A stretch of 64,000 nt of DNA from Gammaproteobacteria bacterium 50_400_T64 (lineage in GTDB: Bacteria > Pseudomonadota > Gammaproteobacteria > Pseudomonadales > Porticoccaceae): the NCBI GenBank assembly GCA_002162755.1, contig MAAS01000005.1, positions 1-64,000 on the forward strand, given 5' to 3'. The notes under the pieces are model-generated. The model saw only the letters and a program-made list of their open reading frames with translations, was not told where the DNA came from and did no database searches. The position numbers and the translations under genes were made by a program. Positions 11,963 to 22,855 of the stretch are shown one piece after another (within the stretch, counting starts at the first letter, position 1; the number at the start of each line of letters is the position of its first letter).

Positions 11963-12073
11963 CGGCTCGCCTCTTCTCTATAAGTGTCGGCGGGATACGT
12001 GTTGGTGGGATAAATGCGGGCGGGGACACGTTGAACAGGGGGGAACTGGCTTGCAAAATACGCGTTTAAATCA

Positions 12074-12574
12074 TCACTCGCAGGTCGCATCAAGTATTGG
12101 CACTGTCTCACCCACGGCATAGCCATGTTGACGGCAGAGTACCAGCAATTCTTCGAGAAAATCATTCCACTGACGCTTTTCATCAGGCTGAAACATGTGT
12201 TGATTTGGATAAGCATTTTTAGGTCGCACACCACGATTACTACCATTGGTAATTACTTCAGCTATTTGCGCGTCATGATACAAGCGCACTGTCAGCATTG
12301 GCGGCTTGAACCAGCGAACTGTGACTGATTTATCAGTCCTTTCCGACCGAGTGTCACGAGTCTCTCTAGTACTACCCTGCTTCTGACTAATAGACAACAG
12401 AGTGGTATAGGAAGTTCGCTCCAGAACCCCTAATACAACTTCAACATCATCACCCGGTGACAAACCAATACGCCGCTCATCTTCGCTATGCAGGTCGGGA
12501 AACAAACCCAGCAGGCGAAAATAATTGGCCTCACAGCAAGCCATAAATCCTTTTAAATCAACTCGATAACGCAA
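12074..12574 (-). CDS. DUF1249 domain protein (YqiB-like)
   Basis: 166 aa; position between cpdA and nudF; YxxLLxLFPD N-terminus. Confidence 0.8.
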   Translation of the reverse strand: MRYRVDLKGFMACCEANYFRLLGLFPDLHSEDERRIGLSPGDDVEVVLGVLERTSYTTLLSISQKQGSTRETRDTRSERTDKSVTVRWFKPPMLTVRLYHDAQIAEVITNGSNRGVRPKNAYPNQHMFQPDEKRQWNDFLEELLVLCRQHGYAVGETVPILDATCE

Positions 12575-12642
12575 GCTTGACCTCTATTAAAATTCAACAC
12601 CAATGCACGTAATTACTGACCGGGAAAACATCCCGCACCGCT

Positions 12643-13260
12643 TTAACTGTATTCTGTCAGCAAGTTGTCGCGGTTAAGTTGCAACCACTGTAAACAAATA
12701 ATACTCGCCGCATTATTACATTGCCCTGCAGCCAGGGCATCCATTGCTTCTTGCTCGCTCATCACGTGCAGCAGGATATCTTCATTTTCACTCGCCAGAC
12801 CAAAGTGACCGCCCTTGTCACGCAAATCAACCAAACCACAGAATAGCTCCACACACTCATTCGTGCCGCCAGGGCTAACCAAATACTCACAAATAGGTAG
12901 CAGTTTGACCCGGTCAATACCCGCCTCTTCTATCAGCTCCCGGTTCGCCACATCTGTAGAGGTTTCCCCCGGCTCAACAATACCGGCAACCACTTCAAGC
13001 TGCCACGGCCCCTCTGGCAGACCGATGGCCCCAACCCGAAACTGCTCAATCATGCCAACCAGCTTTCGTTCGGGGTCATAAAGCAGAACACCCACCGCCC
13101 GTCCACGGACAAAAAGCTCACGGGTAAACTCCCGGCTCCAGCCGCCCTCAAACAAACGGTGACGCAAATGCAGCTTTTCCATCGAAAAAAAGCCTTTGTA
13201 AACGACTTCACGAGAAAGCAGCTCGACATCTTCAGCGTCCAACGATTTGAGATCCACCAT
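12643..13260 (-). CDS. nudF: ADP-ribose pyrophosphatase (Nudix)
   Basis: Nudix box GIVEPGETSTDVANRELIEEAGI; divergent from tolC. Confidence 0.93.
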   Translation of the reverse strand: MVDLKSLDAEDVELLSREVVYKGFFSMEKLHLRHRLFEGGWSREFTRELFVRGRAVGVLLYDPERKLVGMIEQFRVGAIGLPEGPWQLEVVAGIVEPGETSTDVANRELIEEAGIDRVKLLPICEYLVSPGGTNECVELFCGLVDLRDKGGHFGLASENEDILLHVMSEQEAMDALAAGQCNNAASIICLQWLQLNRDNLLTEYS

Positions 13261-13427
13261 CCTTCTATCAGCTCCTTTAATACGGCAGGTAATTTAGCAA
13301 CCATTATAGGCAAGCATACTGTATCAACAAAATTGTATGTATTGAGGGTACGCAGTCGTTTCTATCTGCTAGACTAGTGCGCTATCAATTAACGACTTAA
13401 TAATATCCATAGAAATAGGACAAGTTC

Positions 13428-14849
13428 ATGTCAAAGCTGATATCAAAAACACTGGGCGGCCTACTGCTAACGGCAAGCTGTGTAGCCCCGCTACAGGCAG
13501 AAACACTGGCTGAAATCTATCAACTGGCACTGAACAACGATGCGCAGTTACGCGCCGCCCACGCAGCTTTTAAAGCAGGCAAACAGTCCATCCCCCTTGC
13601 TCGCGCTGGATTACTACCCACCATTACCGGCAGCATAGAGCTGACTGATGGTGATGGCGACTCTAGCTCCTTCCGTACCCTCAACTTCCCTGGCCAGACT
13701 TTTGACGCAGGCGCGGCAGGTAATCGAGATAACGAAACTGAATTCTACTCACTCACTCTGACTCAGCCACTGTTTGACATGCCAGCCTGGTTCACCTTTA
13801 AACAGGGCTTTGACCTCGACCAACAAGCCAATGCAGATCTCGCGGCAGAGCAGCAAGCGTTAATTGTACGCGTTGCCGTTGCTTACACTGAGGTGTTGCG
13901 TACCAGTGAAAACTTAATCACCGCCAAAGCTGAGCAGCGCGCCATCGGCCGTCAGCTCGAACAAACCAAAGAGCGCTTTGACGTCGGCCTGCTGCCGATC
14001 ACCGATGTCCACGAAGCCCAAGCTGCTTACGATGCCGCCCGCGTTAATACGCTGGAATCTGAAGGCGCACTGGATATCGCCTTTGAAGCGCTGGAAGTAA
14101 TGACGGGGCAGCCCCACTCCGTACTGGCCGGGCTCGCCGCAGAGTTCCCCATACAACCAACCGAGCCGGTTGACCGGGAAGCCTGGGTGAAATTTGCCCA
14201 GGACAACAACTTCGCTCTGGCTGCTGCTCGCCTGGGTGTGCAGGCTGCCGAAAAGAACGCCAAAGCCAAACGCGCAGAGCATCTGCCTCGGGTATCGGCA
14301 AAGCTCAGTTACTCTAATTATCACGAGGACGGTTCTTTTAATGTTGATGGCGTTGGCAACCAGCCCTTTTCTCAGGATGATGAACCGCTGGTCTTTTCGG
14401 TACGTATGGATGCACCGCTCTACTCCGGCGGGTTTGTCAGCGCCGAGCGTAAAATAGCGCAGCAAGAGTTTATTCAGGCTCAGGAAAACCTCCTGTATAC
14501 CAAGCGCAGTACCACTCAGCAGGCCCGCTCACAGCACTTAAAAGTACACACCAACGGTGCTCGTGTTGAAGCCAGAAGCCTGGGTATTGTTTCCGCCAAA
14601 AGCGCCCTTGAGGCCACGCAGGCCGGTTACGATGTAGGCACACGTAACATCGTTGACCTGCTGATTTCACAGCGTCTCCTGTACCGGGCCCAGCGTGACT
14701 ACGCTAATGCCCGCTACGACTATATTTTGAGCATGCTCAACCTTAAAGAAGTTGCTGGCCTACTTAGCCCCGACGACATCAACAAGCTCAACGCCTGGAT
14801 GAAACCTGAGCTGGTGGTGGGCAAATCTGACTCTCGAACAAAGCTATAA
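13428..14849 (+). CDS. tolC: TolC family outer membrane channel
   Basis: 473 aa with signal peptide; DVGLLPITDVHEAQAAYDAARV and VGTRNIVDLLISQRLLYRAQRDYANARYDYILSMLNLKEVAG. Confidence 0.95.
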   Translation: MSKLISKTLGGLLLTASCVAPLQAETLAEIYQLALNNDAQLRAAHAAFKAGKQSIPLARAGLLPTITGSIELTDGDGDSSSFRTLNFPGQTFDAGAAGNRDNETEFYSLTLTQPLFDMPAWFTFKQGFDLDQQANADLAAEQQALIVRVAVAYTEVLRTSENLITAKAEQRAIGRQLEQTKERFDVGLLPITDVHEAQAAYDAARVNTLESEGALDIAFEALEVMTGQPHSVLAGLAAEFPIQPTEPVDREAWVKFAQDNNFALAAARLGVQAAEKNAKAKRAEHLPRVSAKLSYSNYHEDGSFNVDGVGNQPFSQDDEPLVFSVRMDAPLYSGGFVSAERKIAQQEFIQAQENLLYTKRSTTQQARSQHLKVHTNGARVEARSLGIVSAKSALEATQAGYDVGTRNIVDLLISQRLLYRAQRDYANARYDYILSMLNLKEVAGLLSPDDINKLNAWMKPELVVGKSDSRTKL

Positions 14850-16194
14850 GCCTGTTCAATGCACCGCGGTTGGCTTCGGTCACCGCGAGTGCAGCACTGG
14901 ACATCCGCTGATACCGCTCGGGATCAGCCAACAAAGTCACTACCTGCTCAGCCAATTCTGTAGCACTTGCACAAATCGCTAGCCCTCCCGCCTCACTCAG
15001 CAAGCGACTCACCTCGGTAAAATTAAACACATGCGGGCCGCTTAACACCGGTACACCCCAGGCCGCAGGCTCGATCAAGTTGTGCCCACCCACATCAACG
15101 AGACTACCGCCGACAAAGGTGATGTCACTAGCCCCACAGAAACTCAGCAGCTCACCCATCGTGTCGCCCAATACGACCTGAATCTTGCTTTCTAACGCAC
15201 TCATTCCCTGCGCCAGACCCTCACTGCGCCGCCGCATGCAATAGCCCGCGTCACTGCACAGAGCAGCGACCTCATCAAAACGCTCAGGATGGCGCGGCAC
15301 CAATACCAGCAGAACATCGGGGCGATGCGCTAGCACCTGACGAAAGGCATCGAGAATGATTTCGTCTTCACCCCGATGCGTACTCGCCGCCAGCCACACG
15401 GGCCGGTTATCAGCGCCCTGCCACTGCCGCTTTATCGTCGCCGCTTTTTGCCGAAGCGTGTCGTCGAGCTGCAAATCGAATTTAATATTACCGGTGACCT
15501 CAAGTGCGTCATCATCAACACCCAACTGTAAAAACCGTTCACCATCATCCTTTGTTTGCGCCGCAACGACGGCCAACTCACCCAGCATCAGGCCTGCCAG
15601 AGCACTCACCTTTGCATATCCGGCTGCCGATTTTGCTGACAGGCGAGCATTGGCCAGCACCACCGGAATAGCGCGACGGTGGCAGGCGTGAATCAAGTTG
15701 GGCCACAACTCCGTTTCCATAATTACCAACAGGACTGGATGGGTACGGCCCAGAAATCGTGCGATAGCATCCGGCAAATCATAGGGGGCGTAACAGTGTT
15801 CAACGCTATCGCCAAAGATCTTTTTCACCTGTTCAGACCCGGTCGGCGTCATTGTCGTCACCAGCAAAGTCGACTCTGGGTATTGTTGCTGTAAACGACG
15901 AATCATTGGTGCAGCGGCGATGGTTTCACCCACCGAAACAGCATGCACCCAAATCACTTGCCGGGCCTCCGCGAGTCTAGCGACAAAACCAAAGCGCTCT
16001 GCCCAGCGCTGACGATAGGCCGGCGCACGACTACCGCGCCAAAGCAGGCGCAACAAAATCAGGGGTAAACAGAAATAAATAAGCAGGGTGTACAGTAATC
16101 GTGCCAAGTGGTGCCTCCAGATTGAGGCAGCATACCGAGGCCGGTGGATAGCCGCAAAAGGTTTCGCGCAAAGCGCTATAATCCCCGAAAGCAC
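14788..16194 (-). CDS. waaA: 3-deoxy-D-manno-octulosonic acid transferase (start uncertain; TTG at 16107 is an alternative)
   Basis: WVHAVSVGETIAAAPMIRRLQQQYPESTLLVTTMTPTGSEQVKK; EPAAWGVPVLSGPHVFNF. Confidence 0.95.
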   Translation of the reverse strand: MLSGIIALCAKPFAAIHRPRYAASIWRHHLARLLYTLLIYFCLPLILLRLLWRGSRAPAYRQRWAERFGFVARLAEARQVIWVHAVSVGETIAAAPMIRRLQQQYPESTLLVTTMTPTGSEQVKKIFGDSVEHCYAPYDLPDAIARFLGRTHPVLLVIMETELWPNLIHACHRRAIPVVLANARLSAKSAAGYAKVSALAGLMLGELAVVAAQTKDDGERFLQLGVDDDALEVTGNIKFDLQLDDTLRQKAATIKRQWQGADNRPVWLAASTHRGEDEIILDAFRQVLAHRPDVLLVLVPRHPERFDEVAALCSDAGYCMRRRSEGLAQGMSALESKIQVVLGDTMGELLSFCGASDITFVGGSLVDVGGHNLIEPAAWGVPVLSGPHVFNFTEVSRLLSEAGGLAICASATELAEQVVTLLADPERYQRMSSAALAVTEANRGALNRLIALFESQICPPPAQVSSRR

Positions 16195-16211
16195 AAACCC
16201 TCAGGAAACGA

Positions 16212-17447
16212 ATGCCAGCAAGTTCTGACACAACTAACACCCGCGATAAGGTTCAAACAGACATCACCATTATCGGCGGCGGCATTGCCGGGCTTTGGCT
16301 GCTCCACCGCCTCTGCAATGCGGGTTATAACGCCATATTGCTGGAAAGCAAGGCGCTCGGTAGCGACCAGAGTGTCGCCAGTCAGGGCATGATTCATGGC
16401 GGCATTAAATACACCCTCAGCGGGCTGCTGACCGGCGCCTCAGAGGCCATTGCCGATATGCCGGGCTACTGGCGCAAATGCCTGCAGGGCGAAGGCGAAA
16501 TTGATCTGCGCGGCTGCAAACTCCTCAGCGATCATTTCTATTTATGGTCTAGCGCCAAAACCACTTCGCGTTTAAGTACTTTTTTTGCCAGTAAAGCCAC
16601 CCGCGGTCGCGCCGATAAAGTCAGCGGCAAACAGCTTCCCCCGCTTTTACAGTCTCCCGAATTTAGCGGTTCGGTGTACAAGCTAGTGGACATGGTGCTG
16701 GACGTGCCCTCCCTCGTACGCCAGCTTGCCGAGCCGCTACAGTCACGTATCTTCCAGGTCGACTGGCAAACAGCAGAATTCCAACGCCAGCCCGATGGTT
16801 GCCACGCCATAGAGATCGTCAGCGGTGAGAAAAGTCTACTACTCAACAGCTCGGCCATAGTGCTCACTGCCGGGCGGGGCAATGGCGATCTACTTAAGCA
16901 ACTCGGTGCCTCCAGCCCGACAATGCAAACCCGCCCCCTGCAGCAGGTGCTGGTTAAACACCGCCATCCCCAGCGTTTTTTTGGCCATTGCCTCGGTGCT
17001 GAAACAACCCCTCGAGTCACCATTTCAAGTCATTCCTGTGACGACGGCAGCCAGGTGTGGTACCTCGGTGGCAGCCTCGCAGAAAAAGGGGCTAGCCAAA
17101 GCAGCGATGAATTAATCCGCTGCGCCCAGCATGAACTTGCTGAATTACTGCCCTGGGTCGACCTCAGCGAGGCCCAGTGGGCAACACTACCCGTCGAGCG
17201 GGCCGAGCCTCTGCAGCGCAATTTTGCCCGCCCCGACCAGGCCTACGCTGACTGGGCTGGCAACTGCAAAAACGTTATCGCCGCCTGGCCCACCAAGCTC
17301 ACGCTAGCACCCAACTTAAGCACACAAATCGTCGATCTGCTGACCCAAAAAGGTATCAAGCCCCTCTATTCTGCGCTGCCAAACCTACCGCTAAAAACAC
17401 CGGACATAGCGCCGCCGCCTTGGCAAACCCTCTTTGGAGGTGAGTAA
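16212..17447 (+). CDS. FAD-dependent oxidoreductase (DAO family)
   Basis: ITIIGGGIAGLWLLHRLCNAGYNAILLES dinucleotide-binding motif; overlaps start of next gene. Confidence 0.85.
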   Translation: MPASSDTTNTRDKVQTDITIIGGGIAGLWLLHRLCNAGYNAILLESKALGSDQSVASQGMIHGGIKYTLSGLLTGASEAIADMPGYWRKCLQGEGEIDLRGCKLLSDHFYLWSSAKTTSRLSTFFASKATRGRADKVSGKQLPPLLQSPEFSGSVYKLVDMVLDVPSLVRQLAEPLQSRIFQVDWQTAEFQRQPDGCHAIEIVSGEKSLLLNSSAIVLTAGRGNGDLLKQLGASSPTMQTRPLQQVLVKHRHPQRFFGHCLGAETTPRVTISSHSCDDGSQVWYLGGSLAEKGASQSSDELIRCAQHELAELLPWVDLSEAQWATLPVERAEPLQRNFARPDQAYADWAGNCKNVIAAWPTKLTLAPNLSTQIVDLLTQKGIKPLYSALPNLPLKTPDIAPPPWQTLFGGE

Positions 17448-18238
17448 TGCTGCCCAAACGCCCCCTTGGCCAAACAGGAATGGAAGTCAGCCTTCTCGGT
17501 TTGGGCACGGTCAAACTCGGTAGAAATCAGGGCGTTAAATATCCACAAAGTTTCAAAATCCCCGACGATAAAGAAGCTGCCACACTGATTGCTCTGGCGA
17601 AAGACAACGGCATTAACCTGATCGACACCGCACCCGCCTACGGCAACAGCGAACAGCGCCTTGGCAAACTACTGGCAGGGCAGCGACAAAACTGGTTGAT
17701 TTGCACCAAGGTGGGCGAGGAGTTTAACAATGGAGAATCCCGCTACGACTTCTCCACCGAGCACACCCGCAGCAGTGTCGAACGTAGCCTGCAACGCCTC
17801 AATACTGATTTTCTCGACATTGTCCTCATTCATTCCGACGGCAACGACGAGGAAATACTACACAGGCACGGCACCCTCGACACCCTTGCCGCACTTAAAA
17901 AAGAAGGGAAAATTCGTGCGATAGGCATGTCGACAAAAACGGTCAAAGGCGGTCTACTCGCCGCCGAACAAAGCGATGTGGTGATGATCACCTGGAATCT
18001 CCAATACGATGCCGAAATCCCAGTGGCCGATTACTGCCATCAACACGGCAAAGGTGTGCTGATAAAAAAAGCCCTCGCCAGTGGCCATGCCGCAAAAAGT
18101 CAGGGGGCAAATGTTAACGCGCTCGGCGACCCCATCAAACAGTGCTTCCAAATGATTTTTGCCCACCCCGGTGTCAGCAGCGCCATTGTAGGCACAATTA
18201 ACCCAAACCACCTTCGTACTAATATTAGTGCGATATAA
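17447..18238 (+). CDS. Aldo/keto reductase
   Basis: RPLGQTGMEVSLLGLGTVKLGRNQGV...GINLIDTAPAYGNSEQRLGKLLAG; VVMITWNLQYD. Confidence 0.9.
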   Translation: MLPKRPLGQTGMEVSLLGLGTVKLGRNQGVKYPQSFKIPDDKEAATLIALAKDNGINLIDTAPAYGNSEQRLGKLLAGQRQNWLICTKVGEEFNNGESRYDFSTEHTRSSVERSLQRLNTDFLDIVLIHSDGNDEEILHRHGTLDTLAALKKEGKIRAIGMSTKTVKGGLLAAEQSDVVMITWNLQYDAEIPVADYCHQHGKGVLIKKALASGHAAKSQGANVNALGDPIKQCFQMIFAHPGVSSAIVGTINPNHLRTNISAI

Positions 18239-18311
18239 CGCACAATTTCCGTTACGTAGACTGGGCTATAATCCACCCTCAAGGCAACCCGAGTAAGCGG
18301 ACGAATAACAC

Positions 18312-19271
18312 ATGATAGAAAATAATGATCAAGCACTACTCAAACAACTAGAGTTTGAAAATGAACAACTCAAGCTGGGCCTGGTCAACGTTCAAACCAA
18401 CTTGGCTGAATCAACAGAAATCAACGATAAGTCACTCGCTGATTTCGATGAGATCAGAGATGATTTTACGGGCTTGTTAAGCGACTCCCGCTCTTTGACT
18501 GAACAAATGTCAGCGTTGACGCAACTACTTGCCAATTCAAAGGCTCGCACTCAGGTCATGGCAGAGCAGATCGAGAACATTAACTCGCTGCTGCAAAAGA
18601 TTGTTGGCATCTCTTATCAAACCAACCTTCTCGGTCTCAATGCCACCATTGAGGCGGCCCGAGCAGGGGAAGCAGGCAAAGGCTTTGCCGTCGTCGCCGA
18701 CGAAGTGAAAGCGCTAGCACGAGAAAGTAAAAAGGCGGCTGACACCATCACCGTCGCCATAGAGCAAATCAATGAAGAATCGTTGATCTTTTCCAGCAGC
18801 ATGGAAGAGTCGAGTGAGGGTTGCGAGAAAATCAAAACCGTTATTGATCAATTTGATCTACGTCTGCATGAAACGAGTCAGGCGAACGATCGCTCGATGC
18901 GTCGCATGGAGGGTACGAATGATCGAACATTCACCTCCCTTGCCAAGCTGGATCATATTATATGGAAGGTAAATACTTACCTCTCTGTCATCAAGCATGA
19001 AAAACAAATGGATTTTGTCGGTCACAAAGACTGCCGCCTCGGCAAGTGGTACACCCAGGGCGAAGGCAAGAAGAGCTTTTCAAGATTACGATCCTACCCC
19101 CACCTCGATCACCCTCATTCAGCTGTACACAGTGGCACCAAGCGCATATTCGATCTTATCGACAAAGATGAGGGCTATACACAAGAGCTTGAACTCGCCC
19201 TTAAAGAAATGGAACGGGGCAGTGATGGTGTTTTCGAAGTACTCGACAAAATGCTAGCGGAAAAGGGTTAA
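18312..19271 (+). CDS. Cytoplasmic methyl-accepting chemotaxis-type receptor with CZB zinc-binding domain
   Basis: MCP signalling hairpin [46 protein letters not shown]-term [32 protein letters not shown] (CZB); no TM segment seen. Confidence 0.88.
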   Translation: MIENNDQALLKQLEFENEQLKLGLVNVQTNLAESTEINDKSLADFDEIRDDFTGLLSDSRSLTEQMSALTQLLANSKARTQVMAEQIENINSLLQKIVGISYQTNLLGLNATIEAARAGEAGKGFAVVADEVKALARESKKAADTITVAIEQINEESLIFSSSMEESSEGCEKIKTVIDQFDLRLHETSQANDRSMRRMEGTNDRTFTSLAKLDHIIWKVNTYLSVIKHEKQMDFVGHKDCRLGKWYTQGEGKKSFSRLRSYPHLDHPHSAVHSGTKRIFDLIDKDEGYTQELELALKEMERGSDGVFEVLDKMLAEKG

Positions 19272-19321
19272 ATCAAGCCCCCACTAGCCCATAAATAAAC
19301 ACTAATCGGTAAATAGAGAAC

Positions 19322-19346
19322 GGAGGCCACCGGGCGGCCTCCTTTG
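19322..19346 (+). terminator. Rho-independent-like terminator after the CZB receptor
   Basis: GGAGGCC (19322-19328) / GGCCTCC (19336-19342) stem followed by TTT. Confidence 0.6.
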
Positions 19347-19385
19347 CAACACGCCATCAAATCAGCCCGTATTGTCTAACACCGC

Positions 19386-20810
19386 TTACTCGCCCTGTAT
19401 CTTTTCCACTATTGCTGTCGTTGAACAGTCATCGAGAAAATCGAGCGCTTGTACTCCCCCCCCGTAAGACTCAACAATTTCCCAACCCACGACCTGTTCT
19501 TTTTTGTAGTCCCCGCCCTTAACCAAAATATCGGGACGAATCAGCTCGAGTAGTCTTTCCGGTGTGTCATCGGTAAACACTAGCACCCAGTCGACGGATT
19601 CAAGACCCGCCAACACAGCCATGCGCCGATCTTCAGAATTAATTGGCCGACCCTCACCTTTAAGGCGACGCACCGATTCATCGGCATTCACCGCGACAAT
19701 TAATCGCTGACCCAGGCCACGCGCCTGCTCGAGATAACCGACATGCCCGGCATGCAAAATATCGAAACAACCATTGGTAAAAACGATGTTCTCACCGTGA
19801 GCGCGAGCATCCGCCAGATCAACCAACAGCTGCTCTTCATTAACAACACCGCGCCCGTGGCCTTGCTCAAACTGCAGAGCACGGCGTAACTCGGGCGCAC
19901 TAATAGTGGCTGTACCCAGTTTTCCGACCACGATACTCGCCGCTAAATTGGCCAGCACGACCGCAGACGTCAACTCTTCACCCGCACCCAGAGCGGCGGC
20001 TAATACGGAGATCACCGTATCGCCCGCGCCAGTAACATCAAAGACCTCACGCGCTCGCGCTGGCAGATGAAATTCTGGCATGCCCTGACGCAGCAGAGTC
20101 ATGCCATGTTCGCCACGGGTGACCAATAAAGCTGTCAAATTCAGCTTTTCAAGCAGGGCCAGGCCCTTTTCAACAAGCTCTCCCTCACTGGCACAAGGGC
20201 CGACGACCGCTTCAAATTCACCCATATTCGGGGTGATCAAAGTGGCGCCTTGATAGCGGCTAAAATCACTACCTTTGGGGTCAACCAGAACCGGGATGCT
20301 AAGTTTGCTGGCCGCTTGAATCAATTCGACGGGGTTTTGCAGCGCGCCCTTGCCATAATCCGAGAGCACCAGAGCACTGACACCTTCTAGCAAGACCTCT
20401 ACTTTGCTGGGAATCTGGTCAGTATCGGCCGCTGTAAATGCCTCCTCAAAATCGAGGCGTAATAATTGTTGATGGCGGCTAATCACACGTAACTTGGTAA
20501 TCGTCGGTTTATCCGTAGAAACCTGGAAATCTGTGCGAATACCCGCCGAGTTAAAACGAGTCTCGAGAGAGTACGCCGCTTCATCCGCGCCGACGACACC
20601 GACAAGAGAAGCCCCTGCGCCCAGCGCCGCGATATTGAGAGCAACATTGCCAGCACCACCGACTCGGTCTTCCAGCTGCTCCACCTTCACTACGGGTACA
20701 GGCGCTTCCGGTGAAATTCTCGAGGTCGGCCCCTGCCAGTAGCGGTCGAGCATGACATCGCCAACCACTAATATTTGCGCGCCGTCAAAGCGTGGCATCT
20801 TTACCTTCAA
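19386..20810 (-). CDS. hldE: Bifunctional D-glycero-beta-D-manno-heptose-7-phosphate kinase / heptose-1-phosphate adenylyltransferase
   Basis: VVGDVMLDRYWQGPTSRISPEAPVPVVKVE; FTNGCFDILHAGHVGYLEQARGLGQRLIVAVNADESVRRLKG. Confidence 0.97.
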   Translation of the reverse strand: MKVKMPRFDGAQILVVGDVMLDRYWQGPTSRISPEAPVPVVKVEQLEDRVGGAGNVALNIAALGAGASLVGVVGADEAAYSLETRFNSAGIRTDFQVSTDKPTITKLRVISRHQQLLRLDFEEAFTAADTDQIPSKVEVLLEGVSALVLSDYGKGALQNPVELIQAASKLSIPVLVDPKGSDFSRYQGATLITPNMGEFEAVVGPCASEGELVEKGLALLEKLNLTALLVTRGEHGMTLLRQGMPEFHLPARAREVFDVTGAGDTVISVLAAALGAGEELTSAVVLANLAASIVVGKLGTATISAPELRRALQFEQGHGRGVVNEEQLLVDLADARAHGENIVFTNGCFDILHAGHVGYLEQARGLGQRLIVAVNADESVRRLKGEGRPINSEDRRMAVLAGLESVDWVLVFTDDTPERLLELIRPDILVKGGDYKKEQVVGWEIVESYGGGVQALDFLDDCSTTAIVEKIQGE

Positions 20811-20882
20811 GTTGACTCTCCGTTTACTCTGTTTATCTTTAAGCCGAAAAAAACACTGCCTGCAGCAACCCTTACCGAGGCA

Positions 20883-21950
20883 CTAGCCCTGCGTGGCATC
20901 ACTGGCAATGACAGGCGCATTACTCTGCAATTGTACAAGAGCCTGCCACACGTCATGGGCACCAATCGTTTTCATGCACTGGGCCTGCTCGCCCTTATAG
21001 CCCGCTGTTTCACAATGCTGTTTATAGCAAGGGCTGCAATCGAAACCGACGGTTTGTACATGGCAGACCCTCTCTCCCGTCGCGCCGATCAAATGAGGGT
21101 CTGTGGCTCCATACAATGTCACCGTGGGCACGTCGAGGGCGGCGGCCACGTGGGCAAGACCGGTATCAACACAAACGGCACCTGCACTTGTCACTAGCAC
21201 ACCGGCAAGCTCACCTAGGCTAAGCCGTGGCAACACCTGGCAATGGGGGAAAGAGCTCGCGATACTCTCCGCCTGAGCCTTTTCGTCGGGGGAGCCCCAG
21301 GGTAACAGCACCTCATAACCTTGCTCACCCGCGCGTTCAATAAGTTCGCACCAGTGGTCATCCGCCCAGCGCTTGTTCGACCAGCTGGCATTTTGTACAA
21401 ACACGAGAAAAGGCGATGCGGGCAGTTCAAATGGCGCTTGTGGCCACTGCCGGGATGAAAGCCCAAAATCTGGCGGCGTGGTCGGCAGGGGATAATCTAA
21501 GGCCTGAGAAAAAAGCTGACGCCAGCGATCGACCGCTAATTGGTCTCTCGAAACCCCGTGCCGATGTCGGTAGGCAAGGTGTGCGACCCATTCGCTGACA
21601 GAATGGCTATCTGGGCCGTGTTTAATACCACGCGCCAGGCGCGTGACCAGTGCACTTTTCCAGTTTGTTTGCCCGTCGATGACGACATCGTAGTGAGTGC
21701 TGCGCAAGTCTTTGAAAAAGCGCCCCAGCTCACCGCTCTTCCAGACCTGACGGAGCGTCGCACGCCAACGGCGATGGGCAGTCGTTAGCGTGCGCTGCAC
21801 CGCCGCATGCCAGTGGGGGATTTCGGCAAAAGACTCGTCCACCGCCCAGTCAAAACTGATATCAGGATACGCTTTCTGCGCATCGCTAAGGGCAGGTAGC
21901 GCTTGCACGAGATCGCCCATCGATGTCAGCTTAACCAGTAAAACCTTCAT
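20883..21950 (-). CDS. waaC: Lipopolysaccharide heptosyltransferase I
   Basis: MKVLLVKLTSMGDLVQALPALSDAQKAYPDISFDWAVDESFAEIP; VDTGLAHVAAALDVPTVTLYGATDP. Confidence 0.95.
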   Translation of the reverse strand: MKVLLVKLTSMGDLVQALPALSDAQKAYPDISFDWAVDESFAEIPHWHAAVQRTLTTAHRRWRATLRQVWKSGELGRFFKDLRSTHYDVVIDGQTNWKSALVTRLARGIKHGPDSHSVSEWVAHLAYRHRHGVSRDQLAVDRWRQLFSQALDYPLPTTPPDFGLSSRQWPQAPFELPASPFLVFVQNASWSNKRWADDHWCELIERAGEQGYEVLLPWGSPDEKAQAESIASSFPHCQVLPRLSLGELAGVLVTSAGAVCVDTGLAHVAAALDVPTVTLYGATDPHLIGATGERVCHVQTVGFDCSPCYKQHCETAGYKGEQAQCMKTIGAHDVWQALVQLQSNAPVIASDATQG

Positions 21951-22030
21951 GGGCGCGAACTTGTAGAGACAATAAGCAAGGCTAAGGGGCTTAATTCAAA
22001 CATCGAGCGGAGTATTCCCTGAATGACGAT

Positions 22031-22672
22031 TCAAGCCGGAGCGTTAGAAGCCCCAGCAAATAACTTTTTAAGCTTTGCACTAATGCGATGAAAAAACTGA
22101 TGCTTGCCTTTCGCGGCCTCACCAACGAGATAGTTCATTTGTATCGACAGGCGCTTGCCAACGACTGGCTTGTGACCATGCCAGCAGTTATCGGTCACTT
22201 TAAACGCGATAAGAGTACCGGCACTGGGCGGTACTTCTTCGACAAAATTTTCAATATCTTCACCGTCGCGCAGTACGCGCAAATTGCCACCTTCAGCCTC
22301 CCAGCTGTCATTTAAATACAACAGCACGGTCACTACTTTGGTCTTCGAGTCCGTATGAATACGCCCATCTTTTTCACGCATCACGCCACGTACCGTGGTC
22401 ATTATCGGAAAGCCATCAAGACTAAAGCCAAATTTGTTGGCTACCACACGGCGAAACGCATCACTTTGCATTTCCGTGAGTAAAGACTCATAAGCCTCGC
22501 CCCCCGACACTTCAGAAATGGGAATACTGCCCGGATGCTGGATTTCAGGGAAGTCTTGCAGAACCGCCGAAAGCGCTTCGCCCTGTACAAAGCCAGGCAC
22601 GACTATGTAGGGGTAAGGGTCTGTTCTAAGGCGTTCATTACTGAACGCATCTAACTCAAGCATGAGGGGCAA
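22031..22672 (-). CDS. 2OG-Fe(II) oxygenase family protein
   Basis: HTDSKTKVVTVLLYLNDSWEAEGGNLRVL...GTLIAFKVTDNCWHGHKPVVGKRLSIQ (HxD..H..R pattern). Confidence 0.8.
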   Translation of the reverse strand: MPLMLELDAFSNERLRTDPYPYIVVPGFVQGEALSAVLQDFPEIQHPGSIPISEVSGGEAYESLLTEMQSDAFRRVVANKFGFSLDGFPIMTTVRGVMREKDGRIHTDSKTKVVTVLLYLNDSWEAEGGNLRVLRDGEDIENFVEEVPPSAGTLIAFKVTDNCWHGHKPVVGKRLSIQMNYLVGEAAKGKHQFFHRISAKLKKLFAGASNAPA

Positions 22673-22855
22673 CTCCGAGCAACTGAAAGCCTGCGTATGC
22701 TACCACAGCACACGGTAGCGCCCCATACCCTGCTGTTCTGAATAGCAGCTTCCCCACTAAAATACTGCTTGCGACCAAGGCTTTGGGTATACTTATTTTT
22801 AGCTTGTAAACCACTCTTTCGCAGCCTCACTATCAGGCTCCTAAAAACTTATTCC

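Noticed and set aside
13914-14465. 183-aa antisense ORF within tolC
   Set aside because: Shadow of GC-rich coding sequence; tolC motifs are clear on the plus strand
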